A stretch of DNA of 6,297 nucleotides from Pseudomonadota bacterium (GTDB lineage: Bacteria > Desulfobacterota > Desulfovibrionia > Desulfovibrionales > Desulfovibrionaceae). The position numbers and the translations under genes are program-made. The DNA lies in assembly GCA_023453335.1 (NCBI GenBank), contig JAEXTU010000019.1, forward strand, positions 1 through 6,297, given 5' to 3'. Shown piece by piece: positions 5,610-6,297 of the stretch. Below the pieces are notes generated by a model. The model had not been told where the DNA came from. It saw only the letters and a program-made list of their open reading frames with translations, and ran no database searches. Within the stretch, counting starts at the first letter, position 1; each line of letters opens with the position of its first letter.

Positions 5610-5768
5610 GTGGACATGCAATACAGCCCGTTCAACCCCGTCATCTGGCTGGCCTTTGCGGCTTTTGTCGTCGTGGTCTGGGCCGTGGTGGCCCTGTTCC
5701 ACAAGAAATATCCCGACTACGGACGGTTCGGCGAGCAGGCCGGGCCGGACGAAAAGGACCAGACCTAG
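5610..5768 (+). CDS. Small single-span membrane protein (52 aa), function unknown
   Basis: I do not recognise a family. The frame starts with GTG at 5610, with AGGAGG (5599-5604) overlapping the channel gene's stop and an ideal 5-nt spacing; an ATG two codons later (5616) is a weaker alternative. The peptide has a short polar N-terminus with aromatic and Pro residues (QYSPFNP), one strong hydrophobic helix (about residues 11-30, VIWLAFAAFVVVVWAVVALF), a positive HKK patch and then an acidic, polar tail containing YPDYGRFGEQ and ending DEKDQT. The positive-inside rule places the C-terminus in the cytoplasm. Its position between the FNT channel and the molybdopterin enzyme, with tight spacing on both sides (9 and 27 nt), suggests an accessory subunit or anchor that tethers the oxidoreductase to the membrane or channel. 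That role is inference. Confidence 0.75.
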   Translation: MDMQYSPFNPVIWLAFAAFVVVVWAVVALFHKKYPDYGRFGEQAGPDEKDQT

Positions 5769-5795
5769 CTGGCCCGGAACGACAAGGAGGGGAAT

Positions 5796-6297
5796 ATGCT
5801 GAAAACCGGCTGGATTCCCACCGTGTGTTACCAGTGCAAGGCCGAGTGCGCCATCCTGGCCAGGGTGGAGGACGGCGTGCTCAAGGAGGTCCGCGGCAAC
5901 CCCCGGGCCCGGGGCAAGGCCTGCGTCAAGGGCATGGCCGGCGTGTCCCTGGAGTACAGCCCGGACCGCCTAACCCGGCCCCTGAAGCGGGTGGGCAAGC
6001 GCGGCGAGGGCAAGTTCGCGCCCTGCTCCTGGGACGAGGCCCTGGACGCCATGACCGCCAAGCTCAAGGACCTGCGCGACCGCGGGCTAGCCCACACCCT
6101 CACCGCCAGCTTCTTCCCGCACTCCATCACCGACCCCAAGTGGCGCTTCCTGAACGCTTACGGCGGATTCATCAACACCGCCCTGCCCCACTGCGACTCC
6201 GCCAAGATCATCGCCTTCATCACGGCCATGGGCGGGGTGCCCAACCACCACATCCCGCCGGCGTTCTTCACCACGCCCAAGGGCGGCATCATCATCC
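5796..6297 (+). CDS. Molybdopterin-dependent oxidoreductase, N-terminal part (runs off window)
   Basis: The first 167 residues of a DMSO reductase-superfamily (Mo/W-bisPGD) enzyme are present. The ATG has AAGGAGG (5784-5790) at 5-nt spacing. The N-terminal [4Fe-4S] motif is complete: Cys11-X2-Cys14-X3-Cys18-X24-Cys43. It is followed by VKG with Lys45, the position used in this superfamily to relay electrons between cluster and pterin. Next come YSPDRLTRPLKRVG and the SWDEALDAM segment typical of the family, then NAYGGFINTALPHCDSAK, where Phs/Psr/Arr-like enzymes have similar text. The N-terminus starts almost directly at the cluster, with no twin-arginine signal, so the enzyme should be cytoplasmic. 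Which subfamily it belongs to (formate dehydrogenase, nitrate reductase, polysulfide/thiosulfate-type or other) cannot be decided without the rest. Its place behind an FNT channel suggests a small anion substrate or product. Confidence 0.9.
   Translation, partial: MLKTGWIPTVCYQCKAECAILARVEDGVLKEVRGNPRARGKACVKGMAGVSLEYSPDRLTRPLKRVGKRGEGKFAPCSWDEALDAMTAKLKDLRDRGLAHTLTASFFPHSITDPKWRFLNAYGGFINTALPHCDSAKIIAFITAMGGVPNHHIPPAFFTTPKGGIII

Noticed and set aside
4638..5702. A 354-codon open frame on the - strand opposite the FNT channel
   Set aside because: Its composition (Gly, His, Glu, Asp-rich) is typical of the reverse complement of a GC-rich membrane protein gene, and it also covers the candidate promoter. 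No family resemblance.
1..6297. CRISPR arrays, insertion sequences, tRNA or rRNA genes
   Set aside because: No regularly spaced repeats, transposase frames with terminal inverted repeats, or cloverleaf/rRNA-like sequence were seen on reading both strands.

Overview
This window is a very GC-rich bacterial stretch with bacterial Shine-Dalgarno sites and tightly packed genes. The gene set fits an anaerobic or facultative, respiring proteobacterium-like organism: a HemW-type radical SAM protein, a formate/nitrite-family channel, a molybdopterin oxidoreductase and an SO_0444-type metal permease. My guess from overall protein flavour is a Desulfovibrio-like member of Desulfobacterota, but nothing in the window proves this.

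Layout. Bases 1-207 hold no gene I can support, apart from a strong hairpin just before the first gene. A two-repeat permease of the SO_0444/ArsP_1 type follows on the + strand (208-1242). On the - strand come a 42-residue predicted secreted peptide (1332-1460) with its own promoter, and a HemW-type radical SAM protein (1640 to about 2929). HemW reads divergently from the next + strand gene. The divergent region (about 2930-3190) carries a near-perfect 28-bp inverted repeat and a plausible housekeeping promoter.

The most interesting part is 3191-6297. A 476-residue protein joins an ECF-type sigma factor (regions 2 and 4, residues about 1-185) to a complete substrate-binding-protein-like domain of the NrtA/CmpA/NasS nitrate/bicarbonate class (residues about 187-476). 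It has no signal peptide and no membrane segment, so the sensor half should be cytoplasmic. Directly downstream are a formate/nitrite-family channel (4719-5600), a 52-residue single-span membrane protein (5610-5768) and the start of a molybdopterin oxidoreductase that runs off the window (5796 onward). These three are tightly spaced and read as one operon. The spacer before the channel gene contains GAACC-N16-CGTC, the layout of an ECF-type promoter. The same GCGAACC heptamer occurs on both strands of the inverted repeat upstream of the sigma gene.

Working model (inference): the fused binding domain senses a small anion in the cytoplasm, such as nitrate, nitrite, formate, bicarbonate or a relative, and controls the sigma half without a separate anti-sigma factor. 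The sigma factor then drives the operon for an anion channel and a redox enzyme that handles the same anion or its product.
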